Origin: Alphaproteobacteria bacterium
GTDB lineage: Bacteria; Pseudomonadota; Alphaproteobacteria; Rhodobacterales; Rhodobacteraceae
Reading direction: 5' to 3'
Length of the DNA stretch: 64,000 nucleotides
Assembly (NCBI GenBank): GCA_030424865.1
Contig: JAUHVR010000001.1
Location: 62,001-126,000 of the forward strand
The notes beneath the pieces were generated by a model, which searched no databases, was not told the DNA's origin, and worked only from the letters and a program-made list of their open reading frames with translations. The number at the start of each line of letters is the position of its first letter. Within the stretch, counting starts at the first letter, position 1. This document shows, one piece after another, positions 33,785 through 44,129 of the stretch. The position numbers and the translations under genes were made by a program.

Positions 33785-35046
33785 CAGGCGGCCCGGCGCA
33801 CCTGCAGATCTGTCAGCGCCGGTGCGCCCGAGACGGGGCCGTATAGCGCCATGGCCGCCGGGGCCTGTGTGGCCAGCTGCGCGGCAAATGCCTTGACGCC
33901 TGCGCAGGTGACGGCGTCGATGCGTTCTACCGTTTCCTCGATCGGCGGCACCTTGCCCCAGATCTGCATCATCCGCGCCATGCGTTCCGCCCGCGACGAT
34001 GGGCTTTCGAGGCCCATCAGCAGGCCCGCCTTCATCTGCGCACGGGCGCGGGCGATCTCGGCCTCGGACATGTCATCGGCGGCGCGCTTCATCTCGTCTA
34101 TGGTCAGCGTGGCCAGACCCGCCAGTTCGTCGCCGCTGGTGCCTGCGTAGATCGTGGTCATCCCGGTGTCGGCATAGGCGCCGGACTGGGCAAAAATCGT
34201 GTAGCAGAGGCCGCGCTTTTCGCGCGCCTCCTGGAACAGGCGGCTGGACATGCCGCCACCCAGCGCAGTCGAATAGATCTGCGCCGTGTAGAACATCGGA
34301 TCGCGGTAACCGGGGCTTTCAAAGGCCAGCGCAAAATGCGCCTGTTCCAGGCTTTTTTCCTGACGGCTTTCGCCCCCGGCAAAACGCGCAGCCTCGGGTG
34401 TCAGGGCCGGGCGCTGGGCCATGCCGCCAAAAAGCTTTTCCGCCGCGCTTACGATGGCGTCGTGATCCACGCCACCTGCAGCGGACAGGATCAGCTGTTC
34501 AGGGCCATAGTGTTCGCCCACAAAGCCCGCCAGATCCTCGCGGCTGAAAGACGACACGCGCGGCGCCTCGCCCAGGATCGTGCGGCCCAGCGGCTGTTCG
34601 GGATAAGCTTGGGCCTGCAGCCAGTCAAAGATCACGTCGTCGGGCGTGTCCAGCGCCTGACCGATTTCCTGCAGGATCACCCCGCGTTCGACTTCGATCT
34701 CGGCGGGATCAAAGACCGGGTTCAGCAGGATGTCGGCGATGACGTCCAGCGCCAGCCCCACATCGGCCTTCAGCACCCGCGCGTAGTAGGCCGTGACCTC
34801 GCGCGAGGTATAGGCGTTGATATAGCCGCCCACGTCCTCGATCGCCTCGGCGATCTGCAGGGCCGACCGGGTGGTCGTGCCCTTGAAGGCCATGTGTTCG
34901 AGGAAATGCGCGATGCCGTTCTGTTCGGCCCGTTCGTGTCGACCGCCTGCGCCCACCCAGATGCCAAGCGCCGCAGATTGGAGGCCCGGCATGTGTTCGG
35001 TGACAATTCTGAACCCGTTGGACAGGGTGGCGGTCTGGATGGTCAC
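33784..35046 (-). CDS. M16 family zinc peptidase (processing-peptidase type)
   Basis: A 420-aa zinc metallopeptidase with the inverted HxxEH motif HFLEH at residues 47-51 (GIAHFLEHMAFKGT). The third ligand Glu comes in the VERGVILQE region near residue 125. It contains both the N-terminal catalytic and C-terminal M16 domains, like bacterial relatives of mitochondrial processing peptidase beta. No signal peptide is seen. The GTG start overlaps the thrC stop (GTGA). The thrC-M16 pairing is common in alphaproteobacteria. Confidence 0.92.
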   Translation of the reverse strand: MTIQTATLSNGFRIVTEHMPGLQSAALGIWVGAGGRHERAEQNGIAHFLEHMAFKGTTTRSALQIAEAIEDVGGYINAYTSREVTAYYARVLKADVGLALDVIADILLNPVFDPAEIEVERGVILQEIGQALDTPDDVIFDWLQAQAYPEQPLGRTILGEAPRVSSFSREDLAGFVGEHYGPEQLILSAAGGVDHDAIVSAAEKLFGGMAQRPALTPEAARFAGGESRQEKSLEQAHFALAFESPGYRDPMFYTAQIYSTALGGGMSSRLFQEAREKRGLCYTIFAQSGAYADTGMTTIYAGTSGDELAGLATLTIDEMKRAADDMSEAEIARARAQMKAGLLMGLESPSSRAERMARMMQIWGKVPPIEETVERIDAVTCAGVKAFAAQLATQAPAAMALYGPVSGAPALTDLQVRRAA

Positions 35047-36431
35047 TTGGCGCGTCTTTCCCGAATAAGCTCCTCTAGCGCGCCCAGGTCGTTTGACACC
35101 CGGGTCACGCGTTCCGACCGCTCATACAGGTCTGCCATGCGATGGGGAAGGGGGGGACGCACGCCGGATGCATTTTCCACGGCGTCCGGGAACTTGGCGG
35201 GGTGTGCCGTGGCCAGGGTGATCATCGGCGTGGCCGCGTCGCGCAGATCCTCAGCCACCTTCACGCCGATGGCAGAATGCGGGCAGAGCAGCTCGCCCAT
35301 CGTGGCATGTGAGGCTGCGATCTGGGCCAGGGTTTCGTCCTCGCTGACACGGCCGCTGTCGAAATGCTCGCGCAGGGTTTCCAGCGCGCCCTGGCTGACG
35401 TTGAAGCCGCCTTCTTTCAACTCGGCCATCAGCTGCGCCACGGCCGCGCCGTCGCGGTCATAGGCGTCAAAGAGGGCGCGTTCGAAGTTGGAACTGACCT
35501 GGATGTCCATCGAGGGCGAGATCGAGGGGTGCACTTCGGACGTCTGATACCCGCCGGTCGACAGGCAGCGGTGCAGGATGTCGTTCTGGTTGGTTGCCAC
35601 CACCAGCCGGTCGATGGGCAGACCCATGCGCTTGGCAATGTAGCCCGCAAAGATGTCGCCGAAGTTGCCGGTGGGCACGGTGAAGCTGACCTTGCGCTCG
35701 GGCGCGCCAAGGCTGACGGCGGAGGAGAAGTAGTAGACAACCTGCGCCAGAACACGGGCCCAGTTGATGCTGTTCACCCCGGCAAGGCGCACCTCGTCAC
35801 GGAAGGCGAAGTCGTTGAACATGTCCTTCAGGCGGGCCTGACAGTCGTCAAAGGTGCCATCGACGGCCAGTGCGTGCACGTTCGCCTCGCTCGGCGTGGT
35901 CATCTGGCGGCGCTGCACCTCGCTGACGCGACCATGCGGATACAGGATAAAGACATCGACGTTGTCGAGACCGCGGAAGGCTTCGATCGCCGCCGAGCCT
36001 GTGTCGCCTGAGGTGGCGCCGACGATGGTCACACGCTCGCCCCGACGCTCCAAAGCGTCCTGAAACAGCTGACCGATCAGCTGCATGGCGAAGTCCTTGA
36101 AGGCCAGCGTGGGCCCGTGGAAAAGCTCCAACAGGAAGTGGTTCGGGGCCAGCTGCACCAGTGGCGCGCGGGCGCCGTGGCCGAAGTGGGCATAGGCGTT
36201 CACGATCAGGTCGCCCAGCACCTCGTCCGAGAAGCTTTCGTTCACGAAGGGGCGCATCACGCGGAAGGCCGTTTCCTCGTAGGTCAGGCCCGCCAGCGCC
36301 TTGATCTCGGTATGGCTCATCTGCGGGATGGTCTGGGGGACATAAAGCCCGCCGTCGCGGGCGAGGCCCGACAGCATCGCCTCTTCGAATGTCAGTTCCG
36401 GCGCTTGGCCTCGGGTCGAGATGTAAAGCAT
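35043..36431 (-). CDS. thrC: Threonine synthase
   Basis: A PLP enzyme that converts O-phosphohomoserine to threonine. The 462-aa length and N-terminus (MLYISTRGQAPELTFEEA) are of the long, class II type. The PLP-binding Lys112 is in FHGPTLAFKDFAMQ, followed by IVGATSGDTGSAAIE. It lies five bases after surf1 and overlaps the M16 gene, so it is part of the cytochrome oxidase assembly operon by transcription though not by function. Confidence 0.95.
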   Translation of the reverse strand: MLYISTRGQAPELTFEEAMLSGLARDGGLYVPQTIPQMSHTEIKALAGLTYEETAFRVMRPFVNESFSDEVLGDLIVNAYAHFGHGARAPLVQLAPNHFLLELFHGPTLAFKDFAMQLIGQLFQDALERRGERVTIVGATSGDTGSAAIEAFRGLDNVDVFILYPHGRVSEVQRRQMTTPSEANVHALAVDGTFDDCQARLKDMFNDFAFRDEVRLAGVNSINWARVLAQVVYYFSSAVSLGAPERKVSFTVPTGNFGDIFAGYIAKRMGLPIDRLVVATNQNDILHRCLSTGGYQTSEVHPSISPSMDIQVSSNFERALFDAYDRDGAAVAQLMAELKEGGFNVSQGALETLREHFDSGRVSEDETLAQIAASHATMGELLCPHSAIGVKVAEDLRDAATPMITLATAHPAKFPDAVENASGVRPPLPHRMADLYERSERVTRVSNDLGALEELIRERRAK

Positions 36432-36435
36432 GGGC

Positions 36436-37113
36436 TTAGCCTTGGGTCCCTTTGAGTTGCCGCCTGATCCAGAAGGCGGTCATGATCAGCCAGACACCGG
36501 CCAGCGAAAACCAGGTGATGGCGTATTGCAAGTGATCGTTCGGAATGCCGCTGGTGTCGACGGGCAGGGGCGACACGGCCTTGTCTGCGGGCGACTCCTG
36601 CCGTGCAATCACCAGAATGGGTTCGGTCTGCAGCACCTCGGCCATCGCGGTGATGTCGCGGGCAAACCATGTGTTGCCGGTGACGTCGTTGTCGGGCGTC
36701 GAGCTGTTGCGGTCGTCGGGCCAATGCAGATTGCCGTCGATGGCCGCAAGACCGGTGGTGCGGGTCGCGTCGCGCTGGTCGACCGGGACAAAGCCCCTGT
36801 CCAGAAGGATGCGGCGGCCGTCGTCGGTCTGGAACGGCGCGATGATGCGATAGCCCGCGCCACGCCGCTTGACCGAGACGAGGACGTGTAGCTCGCCCTG
36901 ACCAATCTCTCCGTTCATAGCGACGGGCATATAGCGGTGATCCGTGGCGTTTGGCGTGTCGGGCAGGGGCTGACGGGGGCCGTCGATGGTGGCCTCGATC
37001 TCGGCCAGGATGCCCTCTTTCCACGCCAACCGTTGCACCTGCCAGGTGCCAAGGCTGACAAGGATCGCAATGCCGATCAGGCCAAAGAGCAGGGGGGCAA
37101 GGATGCGGGTCAC
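36436..37113 (-). CDS. surf1: SURF1 family cytochrome oxidase assembly protein
   Basis: A 225-aa inner-membrane protein with membrane segments at both ends (LLFGLIGIAILVSLGTWQ and AITWFSLAGVWLIMTAFWI) and a periplasmic domain between, the SURF1 topology. It assists haem a insertion into subunit I of the aa3 oxidase. It follows coxC after a 101-base gap containing a hairpin terminator and precedes thrC by five bases. Confidence 0.93.
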   Translation of the reverse strand: MTRILAPLLFGLIGIAILVSLGTWQVQRLAWKEGILAEIEATIDGPRQPLPDTPNATDHRYMPVAMNGEIGQGELHVLVSVKRRGAGYRIIAPFQTDDGRRILLDRGFVPVDQRDATRTTGLAAIDGNLHWPDDRNSSTPDNDVTGNTWFARDITAMAEVLQTEPILVIARQESPADKAVSPLPVDTSGIPNDHLQYAITWFSLAGVWLIMTAFWIRRQLKGTQG

Positions 37114-37144
37114 GTTTGGGCTGCGTCACGTCCGGAAAAAGCAG

Positions 37145-37170
37145 AAGGCGCGCGGGGGTCCGCGCGCCTT
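37145..37170 (-). terminator. Terminator between coxC and surf1
   Basis: AAGGCGCGCGG and CCGCGCGCCTT are perfect 11-bp arms with a 4-base loop, followed on the minus strand by CTGCTTTTTCC. It lies 45 bases past coxC. Read-through is presumably needed for surf1-thrC unless they have their own promoter. Confidence 0.78.
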
Positions 37171-37214
37171 GGGTTTAGTCTGGTCCTGCGGTCGGGTTCA
37201 ACCGCAAAGGGGAC

Positions 37215-38021
37215 TTACTGACCCCAGATGTAGATCGCGACGAAGAGGAACAGCCAGACAACGTCAACGAAGTGCCAGTACCAGGCCGCCGCTTCGAAAC
37301 CGACGTGGTTTTCGGCGGTGAAGTGACCGCGCAGAACGCGCAGCAGGCAGATGAACAGGAAGATCGTTCCGATGATCACGTGCATGCCGTGGAAACCGGT
37401 CGCCATGAAGAACGACGCGCCATAGATGTTGCCCGAGAAACCAAAGGCCGCGTGGCCGTATTCGTAGGCCTGGAAGACGGTAAAGATCGCGCCCAGAGCG
37501 ATGGAGAGGATCAGACCCCACTTCATGTCTTCGCGGTTTTCCTCGTGCACCAGCGCGTGGTGCGCCCAGGTCGCCGCCGCACCCGAGCACAGCAGGATCA
37601 GCGTGTTGATCAGGGGCAGGTGCCAGGGGTCAAAGGTCTCGATGCCCGCGGGCGGCCAGACACCGTCGATTGCCGGGCTCAGGCCCTCGGGGTGCATCGG
37701 GTAAAGCGCGTGCTTGAAGAAGGTCCAGAACCAGGCCGAGAAGAACATGACTTCCGACATGATGAACAGGATAAAGCCGTAGCGCAGGCCAATGCGGACA
37801 ACCGGTGTGTGGTCGCCTGCCTTGTTCTCGGCAATGGTTTCACCCCACCAGGCGAACATGGTGTAGCAGACGCCGACAAAGCCGATCAGGAACATCCACG
37901 GTCCGCTTTCGTGCATCCACAGGACCGCGCCGAAGAGCATGATGAAGCCCGCAGCAGCACCGACCAGAGGCCAGATAGACGGGTTCAGAATGTGGTAGTC
38001 GTGGTTTTTCACATGCGCCAT
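37215..38021 (-). CDS. coxC: Cytochrome c oxidase subunit III
   Basis: A 268-aa integral membrane subunit of aa3-type oxidase with seven hydrophobic helices. Family landmarks include the N-terminal [45 protein letters not shown] and the C-terminal [14 protein letters not shown]. It stabilises subunit I and the proton path. It lies downstream of ctaG in the same direction (29-base gap). Subunit I is not in the window. Confidence 0.96.
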   Translation of the reverse strand: MAHVKNHDYHILNPSIWPLVGAAAGFIMLFGAVLWMHESGPWMFLIGFVGVCYTMFAWWGETIAENKAGDHTPVVRIGLRYGFILFIMSEVMFFSAWFWTFFKHALYPMHPEGLSPAIDGVWPPAGIETFDPWHLPLINTLILLCSGAAATWAHHALVHEENREDMKWGLILSIALGAIFTVFQAYEYGHAAFGFSGNIYGASFFMATGFHGMHVIIGTIFLFICLLRVLRGHFTAENHVGFEAAAWYWHFVDVVWLFLFVAIYIWGQ

Positions 38022-38050
38022 GGTTAGTCGTCCCTCGTTGGCAAGCGTGA

Positions 38051-38632
38051 TCAGTTTATAGATGTTTCACTGTCGGTGACCAGAGCCGCCTGCGCCGCAT
38101 CTTCGGGCAGATCGATCTCGTAAAAGGTGTAAGACAGAGTGATGTGGTTGGTGTGTTTCGCGTCGCGGTCCGTGACAATCTCGGGGTCCACATAGAAGCT
38201 GACCGGCATCTGCACCCGTTCGCCCGGCATGAGGATCTGCTCTTCGAAGCAGAAACAGGCGATCTTGATGAAGAAGCCGCCGGCCTCGTAGGGCGCAACG
38301 TTGTAGCTGGCCGAGCCTGCGACGGGTTTGTCGGTTGGGTTGTAGGCCTCGTAAAAGGCCAGTCCGGTTTCGCCGATGCGGATTTCCATCTCGCGCGCGA
38401 CCGGTGTGAATTCCCAGGGCATGTTCCGTTCGAGCGAGGCGTCGAAACGAACCTTGATGGTCTGATCCAGGATCACATCGCTTTCGACCTCGGCCACGCC
38501 GGTCGCGCCGCCAAAGCCGGTGACCCGGCAGAACCAATCATAAAACGGGACCGAGGCCCATGCGAGCCCGCCCATGACTACGACCAGGCTGACCGCCTGA
38601 AGAACCGATTTCTTTTTCGGATCCATTGCCAT
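38051..38632 (-). CDS. ctaG: Cytochrome c oxidase assembly protein CtaG (Cox11)
   Basis: A 193-aa protein with one N-terminal membrane anchor ([18 protein letters not shown]) and a periplasmic Cox11 domain. It delivers copper to the CuB site of subunit I. The copper-binding CFCF motif (Cys126, Cys128) is present, as is Cys35 just after the membrane anchor. The start ATG shares one base with the stop of the small coxF-like gene (TAATG). Confidence 0.94.
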   Translation of the reverse strand: MAMDPKKKSVLQAVSLVVVMGGLAWASVPFYDWFCRVTGFGGATGVAEVESDVILDQTIKVRFDASLERNMPWEFTPVAREMEIRIGETGLAFYEAYNPTDKPVAGSASYNVAPYEAGGFFIKIACFCFEEQILMPGERVQMPVSFYVDPEIVTDRDAKHTNHITLSYTFYEIDLPEDAAQAALVTDSETSIN

Positions 38633-38793
38633 TAGTTTTGTGTCTCCTGCAACGCGTTGCCGAAGTCCCCCGTGCCGACCTTTACAATGGTCAGTCCAAA
38701 TATCAGTGCGATGGCTGCAGCAAGTACCAGACCCAGGCCGATGTTCCGGCCCTTGCGGCGGTGATGCAGTTCATGTTCCTTCGCGATGCTCAT
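38632..38793 (-). CDS. coxF: Small membrane protein in the oxidase operon (CoxF-like)
   Basis: A 53-aa ORF that is easily missed because of its length. It reads [19 protein letters not shown], then one hydrophobic helix ([19 protein letters not shown]) and a short polar tail. GGAGG lies seven bases upstream, the ATG overlaps the ctaB stop (ATGA) and the stop overlaps the ctaG start (TAATG). The position between ctaB and ctaG and the His-rich, positively charged start match the short CoxF of rhizobial and related cox operons. An assembly role is inferred from context. Confidence 0.85.
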   Translation of the reverse strand: MSIAKEHELHHRRKGRNIGLGLVLAAAIALIFGLTIVKVGTGDFGNALQETQN

Positions 38794-39743
38794 GCCCAGC
38801 CTCCGATCAGGCCCACGCGGACCAGCAGCGCGTCGACAAGGATCGCGCCGAAGTGGGCAAAGAGGTAGAGCAGCGAAAGCTTGAAGAAGCTGCGCTCGAC
38901 CTTGAAGTTGTCCGCCTCGCTCATGTCTTCGTCCCGGCGCCAGATGGCAACGGCGCCTTTCAGGAACAGCGCGTTCAGGACCAGCGCAGTGGCCAGGTAC
39001 ACCGGGCCACCAAGGCTGGTGAAGGCGGTGCCAATGGCCAGGACGGCCAGCAGGATGGTGTAGGCCAGGATGTGCTTGCGCGTGGTTCGGCGTCCGTGGG
39101 TCACGGTCAGCATGGGCACGCCTGCGTCGTCATAGTCAGACCGCATGAACAGCGCCAGCGCCCAGAAGTGGGGCGGGGTCCACATGAAGGTCAGGCAGAA
39201 CATCAGCACGGCCTCGACGCTGACGGTGCCGGTCGCAGCGGCCCAGCCGATCATCGGAGGGAACGCGCCTGCCGCGCCGCCGATCACGATATTCTGCGGG
39301 GTCCAGCGCTTGAGCCACATGGTGTAGATCACCACGTAGAAGAAAATGGTAAAAGCCAGCAGGCCCGCCGCCAGCCAGTTCGTCGCGAGGCCAAGAAAGA
39401 CCACGGCAAAGGCCGACAGCGCGATGCCGATGGCAAAGGCCTCGTCCTTGGTGACCTTGCCAGCGGGGATGGGCCGCTTGGCGGTCCGCTTCATCACCGC
39501 GTCGATGTCGGCGTCGTACCACATGTTCAGCGCACCCGAGGCGCCGCCGCCGAGGGCGATGAACAGAACTGCGCAGAAGCCGATAAAGGGATGCACCGGC
39601 GTCGGCGCGGCCAGCAGGCCGACAAACGCGGTAAAGACCACAAGTGTCATGACACGAGGTTTCAGCAGGGCAAAGTAATCGCCGAACTGGGCCTCGTTCT
39701 CAAAGCTGGCGCTGTTGATGCTTGCGTCGCTCATGTCATCCAC
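38790..39743 (-). CDS. ctaB: Protohaem IX farnesyltransferase (haem O synthase)
   Basis: A UbiA-family membrane prenyltransferase of 317 aa with about eight to nine helices. It adds a farnesyl group to haem b to form haem O, the precursor of haem a. The prenyl-diphosphate-binding motif [15 protein letters not shown] is visible at about residues 77-91, and a second Asp-rich loop follows ([12 protein letters not shown]). It is the first gene of the ctaB-coxF-ctaG-coxC string; a hairpin separates it from coxB. Confidence 0.95.
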   Translation of the reverse strand: MDDMSDASINSASFENEAQFGDYFALLKPRVMTLVVFTAFVGLLAAPTPVHPFIGFCAVLFIALGGGASGALNMWYDADIDAVMKRTAKRPIPAGKVTKDEAFAIGIALSAFAVVFLGLATNWLAAGLLAFTIFFYVVIYTMWLKRWTPQNIVIGGAAGAFPPMIGWAAATGTVSVEAVLMFCLTFMWTPPHFWALALFMRSDYDDAGVPMLTVTHGRRTTRKHILAYTILLAVLAIGTAFTSLGGPVYLATALVLNALFLKGAVAIWRRDEDMSEADNFKVERSFFKLSLLYLFAHFGAILVDALLVRVGLIGGWA

Positions 39744-39757
39744 TCGGGTTAATCAAA

Positions 39758-39776
39758 GGCGGGCACGAGGCCCGCC
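39758..39776 (-). terminator. Hairpin between coxB and ctaB
   Basis: GGCGGGC and GCCCGCC (7-bp arms, 5-base loop) are followed on the minus strand by TTTGATT. A second GC-rich repeat (GGGCCC) lies beside it. It probably attenuates coxB transcripts before ctaB. Confidence 0.6.
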
Positions 39777-39816
39777 GTCAGACAGGGAGGGCCCGCAGGG
39801 GCCCACCCATGAAAGC

Positions 39817-40689
39817 TTAGTCAGCCAGGGCAATCTGAACCGGCTGCTGCACCGGGGCTTCGGCGTATTCTTCCACCGCGCCGGTCAGCCATTCCTGATA
39901 GGCCTCTTCCGAGACAACCTTGACCGTAATCGGCATATAGGCGTGGTCCTTTCCGCAGAGCTCGGAACACTGACCGAAGTAGATGCCCTCTTTCTCGGCC
40001 TTGAACCACAGCTCGGCCAGACGTCCGGGAACGCCGTCCTGCTTCACGCCAAAGGCCGGAATGGTCCACGAGTGGATCACGTCGGCGGCGGTGACCTGGA
40101 TCACGACGGTCTTGTTGACCGGGATCACGACAGCGGTGTCGGTCGCCAGAAGGTACTCTGCCTGGGTGTAACCGTTGGTTTCCAGCGCCGAGCGGCCCAG
40201 CATGAAGCTGTCAAACGCGATGACCGAAGGCTCGACACCCTCGACGCCGGCGTCGACGTATTCGTAGCCCCAGTACCACTGGTAACCGGTCGCCTTGATG
40301 ACGATGTCGCCTTCGGGAATTTCCTGCTGCTTGAACAGAACCGGCAGCGAGAAGGCACCGATGAAGACCAGAACCAGGATCGGGATCAGGGTCCAGGCGA
40401 TTTCCAGCGGCGAGTTGTGGGTGAACGTGCCCGGTGTCGGGTTGGCTTTGCGGTTGTAGCGCACGATGCAGATGGCCAGCAGCGCGCAGACAAACAGCAC
40501 GATGGCGGTGATGATCACCAGAATCATGCCATCCAGCCATTGGATGTCACGGGCCAGTTCGGTGGCGGCGGGCTGGAAGCCGATACCACGGTCTTTCGGG
40601 GCGCCGATGATCTCAAGGCCGTCCTGCGCCATGGCAGGAGCGGCAATAAAGGTGCCCAGAAGGCCCATCAGCATCGAGTTAAGTCGCAT
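39817..40689 (-). CDS. coxB: Cytochrome c oxidase subunit II
   Basis: A 290-aa subunit carrying the binuclear CuA centre that receives electrons from cytochrome c. It has a signal peptide (to AMAQ, residue 21), two membrane helices (about 55-76 and 97-118) and a cupredoxin domain. CuA ligands are present as His206, Cys241, Glu243, Cys245, His249 and Met252 in [15 protein letters not shown]. It is the first gene of the leftward cox block. coxA, often next to it, is missing here. Confidence 0.96.
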   Translation of the reverse strand: MRLNSMLMGLLGTFIAAPAMAQDGLEIIGAPKDRGIGFQPAATELARDIQWLDGMILVIITAIVLFVCALLAICIVRYNRKANPTPGTFTHNSPLEIAWTLIPILVLVFIGAFSLPVLFKQQEIPEGDIVIKATGYQWYWGYEYVDAGVEGVEPSVIAFDSFMLGRSALETNGYTQAEYLLATDTAVVIPVNKTVVIQVTAADVIHSWTIPAFGVKQDGVPGRLAELWFKAEKEGIYFGQCSELCGKDHAYMPITVKVVSEEAYQEWLTGAVEEYAEAPVQQPVQIALAD

Positions 40690-40839
40690 GTGTCACCCTG
40701 ATCGGTTACGTCTTTTGCAGTTCGGGTGGAAAATGGCGCGCACAGGTGCACGGACCCCTTCCCATTGTGTTGTCGCCGCTTAAAACCATATTCTGACGGA
40801 CAGATAAAGAAAGATGCTTGCGGCAAACGGACGCTTTCT

Positions 40840-40853
40840 TTGACATGGATCAA
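40840..40853. promoter_or_regulatory. FNR/FnrL-like box between coxB and tldD
   Basis: TTGACATGGATCAA matches the FNR consensus TTGAT-N4-ATCAA at nine of ten defined positions. It is centred about 157 bases upstream of the coxB start and about 20 upstream of the tldD start. In Rhodobacterales FnrL represses or activates respiratory genes with oxygen. At this distance it could act on coxB, or block tldD. Confidence 0.5.
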
Positions 40854-40865
40854 AAAGGACCCCTC

Positions 40866-42283
<1,418 letters not shown>

Positions 42284-42287
<4 letters not shown>

Positions 42288-42721
42288 TACGCTGGCCGGC
42301 CTTCCAGACGCCTTCCAGCGCAAGGGAAGGCGTCGCTTGGTGGAAACACCTTGTGGCGGTCGCGGTTTCCGCCATTGGATGCACGGTTGTGGGCGTACTG
42401 GCCATGTTCCTTGGCTCGCTGTTCGGTCAAAGCTCTGGGTTCGGCGGGGTCATCTATTTCGCTGGCCTCATCCTCACATACGCCTTTCTTTATTCCTGGA
42501 TGGGCTTCGTCCCTGGCGTGCCACTGGCCGTTCTGGCCCTGCACAAGGGCCTGGCCGGCTGGGCGATGGCGCTGTTGGGCGGGGGGCTGTCCGGCGCGGG
42601 TGTTGGCGCTTTTCTGGGCGTGCCGATCCCGGCCGCGCTGGTCGGAGCATTGATGGCCGGCCTCTACTGGCTTGCCCTGCGCCTGCTCGCCCCCCGTGCC
42701 TTTGTTGGACCGACAGCGTAA
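42284..42721 (+). CDS. Small uncharacterised membrane protein
   Basis: About 145 aa with four hydrophobic segments (VAVAVSAIGCTVVGVLAMFLG and three more, the last LVGALMAGLYWLAL), Gly/Ala-rich and without charged motifs. I do not recognise the family. The only plausible start is the TTG at 42284, whose last bases overlap the tldD stop (TTGA); no strong ribosome binding site is seen, so translational coupling to tldD is likely. The frame extends upstream within tldD but that part is Arg-rich shadow sequence. Confidence 0.6.
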
Positions 42722-42770
42722 AGCGGGCCTGAAAGATATCAAAAATTCCTCGCCGTTTCTTCACGGCCCA

Positions 42771-42778
42771 TTAACCAT
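42771..42778 (+). promoter_or_regulatory. CtrA half-site upstream of dprA
   Basis: TTAACCAT, the common half-site form of CtrA recognition in alphaproteobacteria, lies 38 bases ahead of the dprA ATG. CtrA control of competence-type genes, including dprA, is known in Rhodobacter. The local sequence is AT-rich compared with its surroundings, as expected for a promoter. Confidence 0.45.
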
Positions 42779-42815
42779 CCACGCTCTATGCCTGAGAAAG
42801 CAAGCTGGCGGGGAC

Positions 42816-43979
42816 ATGATGACCGGGGACTTCAACTCTTCCACCCACCCCCTACTCCCACCCACCACGGAAGACGATCGCGTCTCGTGGCTCCGCCTCT
42901 TGCGCTCTCGCCGGGTGGGCGTGATGACATTTTACCGACTGATGGCCGAACACGGATCCGCCGCCGCCGCGCTGGACGCACTGCCCGATGTTGCCGCGGC
43001 GGCTGGCGTCACGGGATATCGCATTTGCCCCGAAGGGGTCGTTCAGGCCGAACTGGCGCAAGCGCGGCAGACCGGGGCGCGGCTGATCTGTCGGGGCGCG
43101 CCCGAATACCCCTCGGCATTGCAGGATCTGGACGACGCGCCGCCGATGCTTTGGGTCATCGGCAACGTGGCCGCGCTGGAACGGCCGATGGTGGCCATGG
43201 TTGGCGCGCGAAACGCCTCGTCGCTGGGGGGGCGTATGGCCAAGGCCCTGGCCGAAGAGCTGTCAGAGCAGGGGTTCACCATCGTTTCGGGCATGGCGCG
43301 CGGGGTCGATACGGTGGCGCATGGTGCCAGCCTGAAACGGGGGACCGTCGCGGTTCTGGCCGGGGGCGTCGACGTGCCATACCCCTCGGAAAATACGGTC
43401 CTGGCCGAAGATATTGTCAGACACGGCGGCGCGCGGGTGTCCGAGGCGCCGATGGGCCTGCAGCCGCAGGCGCGGCACTTTCCAGCCCGCAACCGGATCA
43501 TCTCGGGGCTGGCGCAGGCGGTTGTCGTGGTCGAGGCGGCGGCGAAATCCGGCACGCTGATCACCGCGCGCGCCGCGCTTGATCAGGGGCGCGAGGTTCT
43601 GGCCGTGCCGGGGCATCCCTTTGATGCACGCGCGGCCGGGTGCAACATGCTGATCCGCGACGGCGCGAAACTGGTGCGCAACGCGCAGGACGTGATCGAG
43701 GCGCTGCCTGTGCCCGTCACGCAGGCCGAACACCCTGTTCTGGACCTGCCATTGCCCGAACCGCCCCCCGAAAAGCGCAGCCTTCAGGAAACGGCGCAAC
43801 TGCACCAGCAGATCCTGGGGCGTCTTGGACCATCGCCGCTGGCCGAGGACCAGTTGATCCGCGATCTTGGCGCTCCACCGGGGCGGGTGTCTCCGGCCTT
43901 GACGGATCTCGAGCTGGATGGCCGCATTGCCCGCCAGCCGGGCGGGCTGCTCAGCCTTGTCGAAGGTGGCGGTCGCTAG
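42816..43979 (+). CDS. dprA: DNA-processing protein DprA
   Basis: A 387-aa protein that loads RecA on incoming single-stranded DNA during transformation and related gene transfer. It has an N-terminal helix-hairpin-type region (VSWLRLLRSRRVGVMTFYRLM) and the Rossmann core with MVGARNASSLGG, SGMARGVDTVAH and GGVDVPYPSEN. A C-terminal winged-helix domain (LGPSPLAEDQLIRDLGAPPG) completes it. The start at 42816 is a double ATG after GGGG. The CtrA half-site upstream fits regulation with motility and gene-transfer functions. Confidence 0.94.
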   Translation: MMTGDFNSSTHPLLPPTTEDDRVSWLRLLRSRRVGVMTFYRLMAEHGSAAAALDALPDVAAAAGVTGYRICPEGVVQAELAQARQTGARLICRGAPEYPSALQDLDDAPPMLWVIGNVAALERPMVAMVGARNASSLGGRMAKALAEELSEQGFTIVSGMARGVDTVAHGASLKRGTVAVLAGGVDVPYPSENTVLAEDIVRHGGARVSEAPMGLQPQARHFPARNRIISGLAQAVVVVEAAAKSGTLITARAALDQGREVLAVPGHPFDARAAGCNMLIRDGAKLVRNAQDVIEALPVPVTQAEHPVLDLPLPEPPPEKRSLQETAQLHQQILGRLGPSPLAEDQLIRDLGAPPGRVSPALTDLELDGRIARQPGGLLSLVEGGGR

Positions 43980-44129
43980 CCTTCAAGCGCCGAAAAATCG
44001 GGCGTAGGGCGCGCGATTTTGCGCGTGGCCTGCCTGCGACTTTGGGCGTCACATTGACAATTCCCACTTGCACCCCACATGCTGCGCGGCCATACGCCAC
44101 CTCGTGAACGCATCAGAGAGCCCGCTTAT

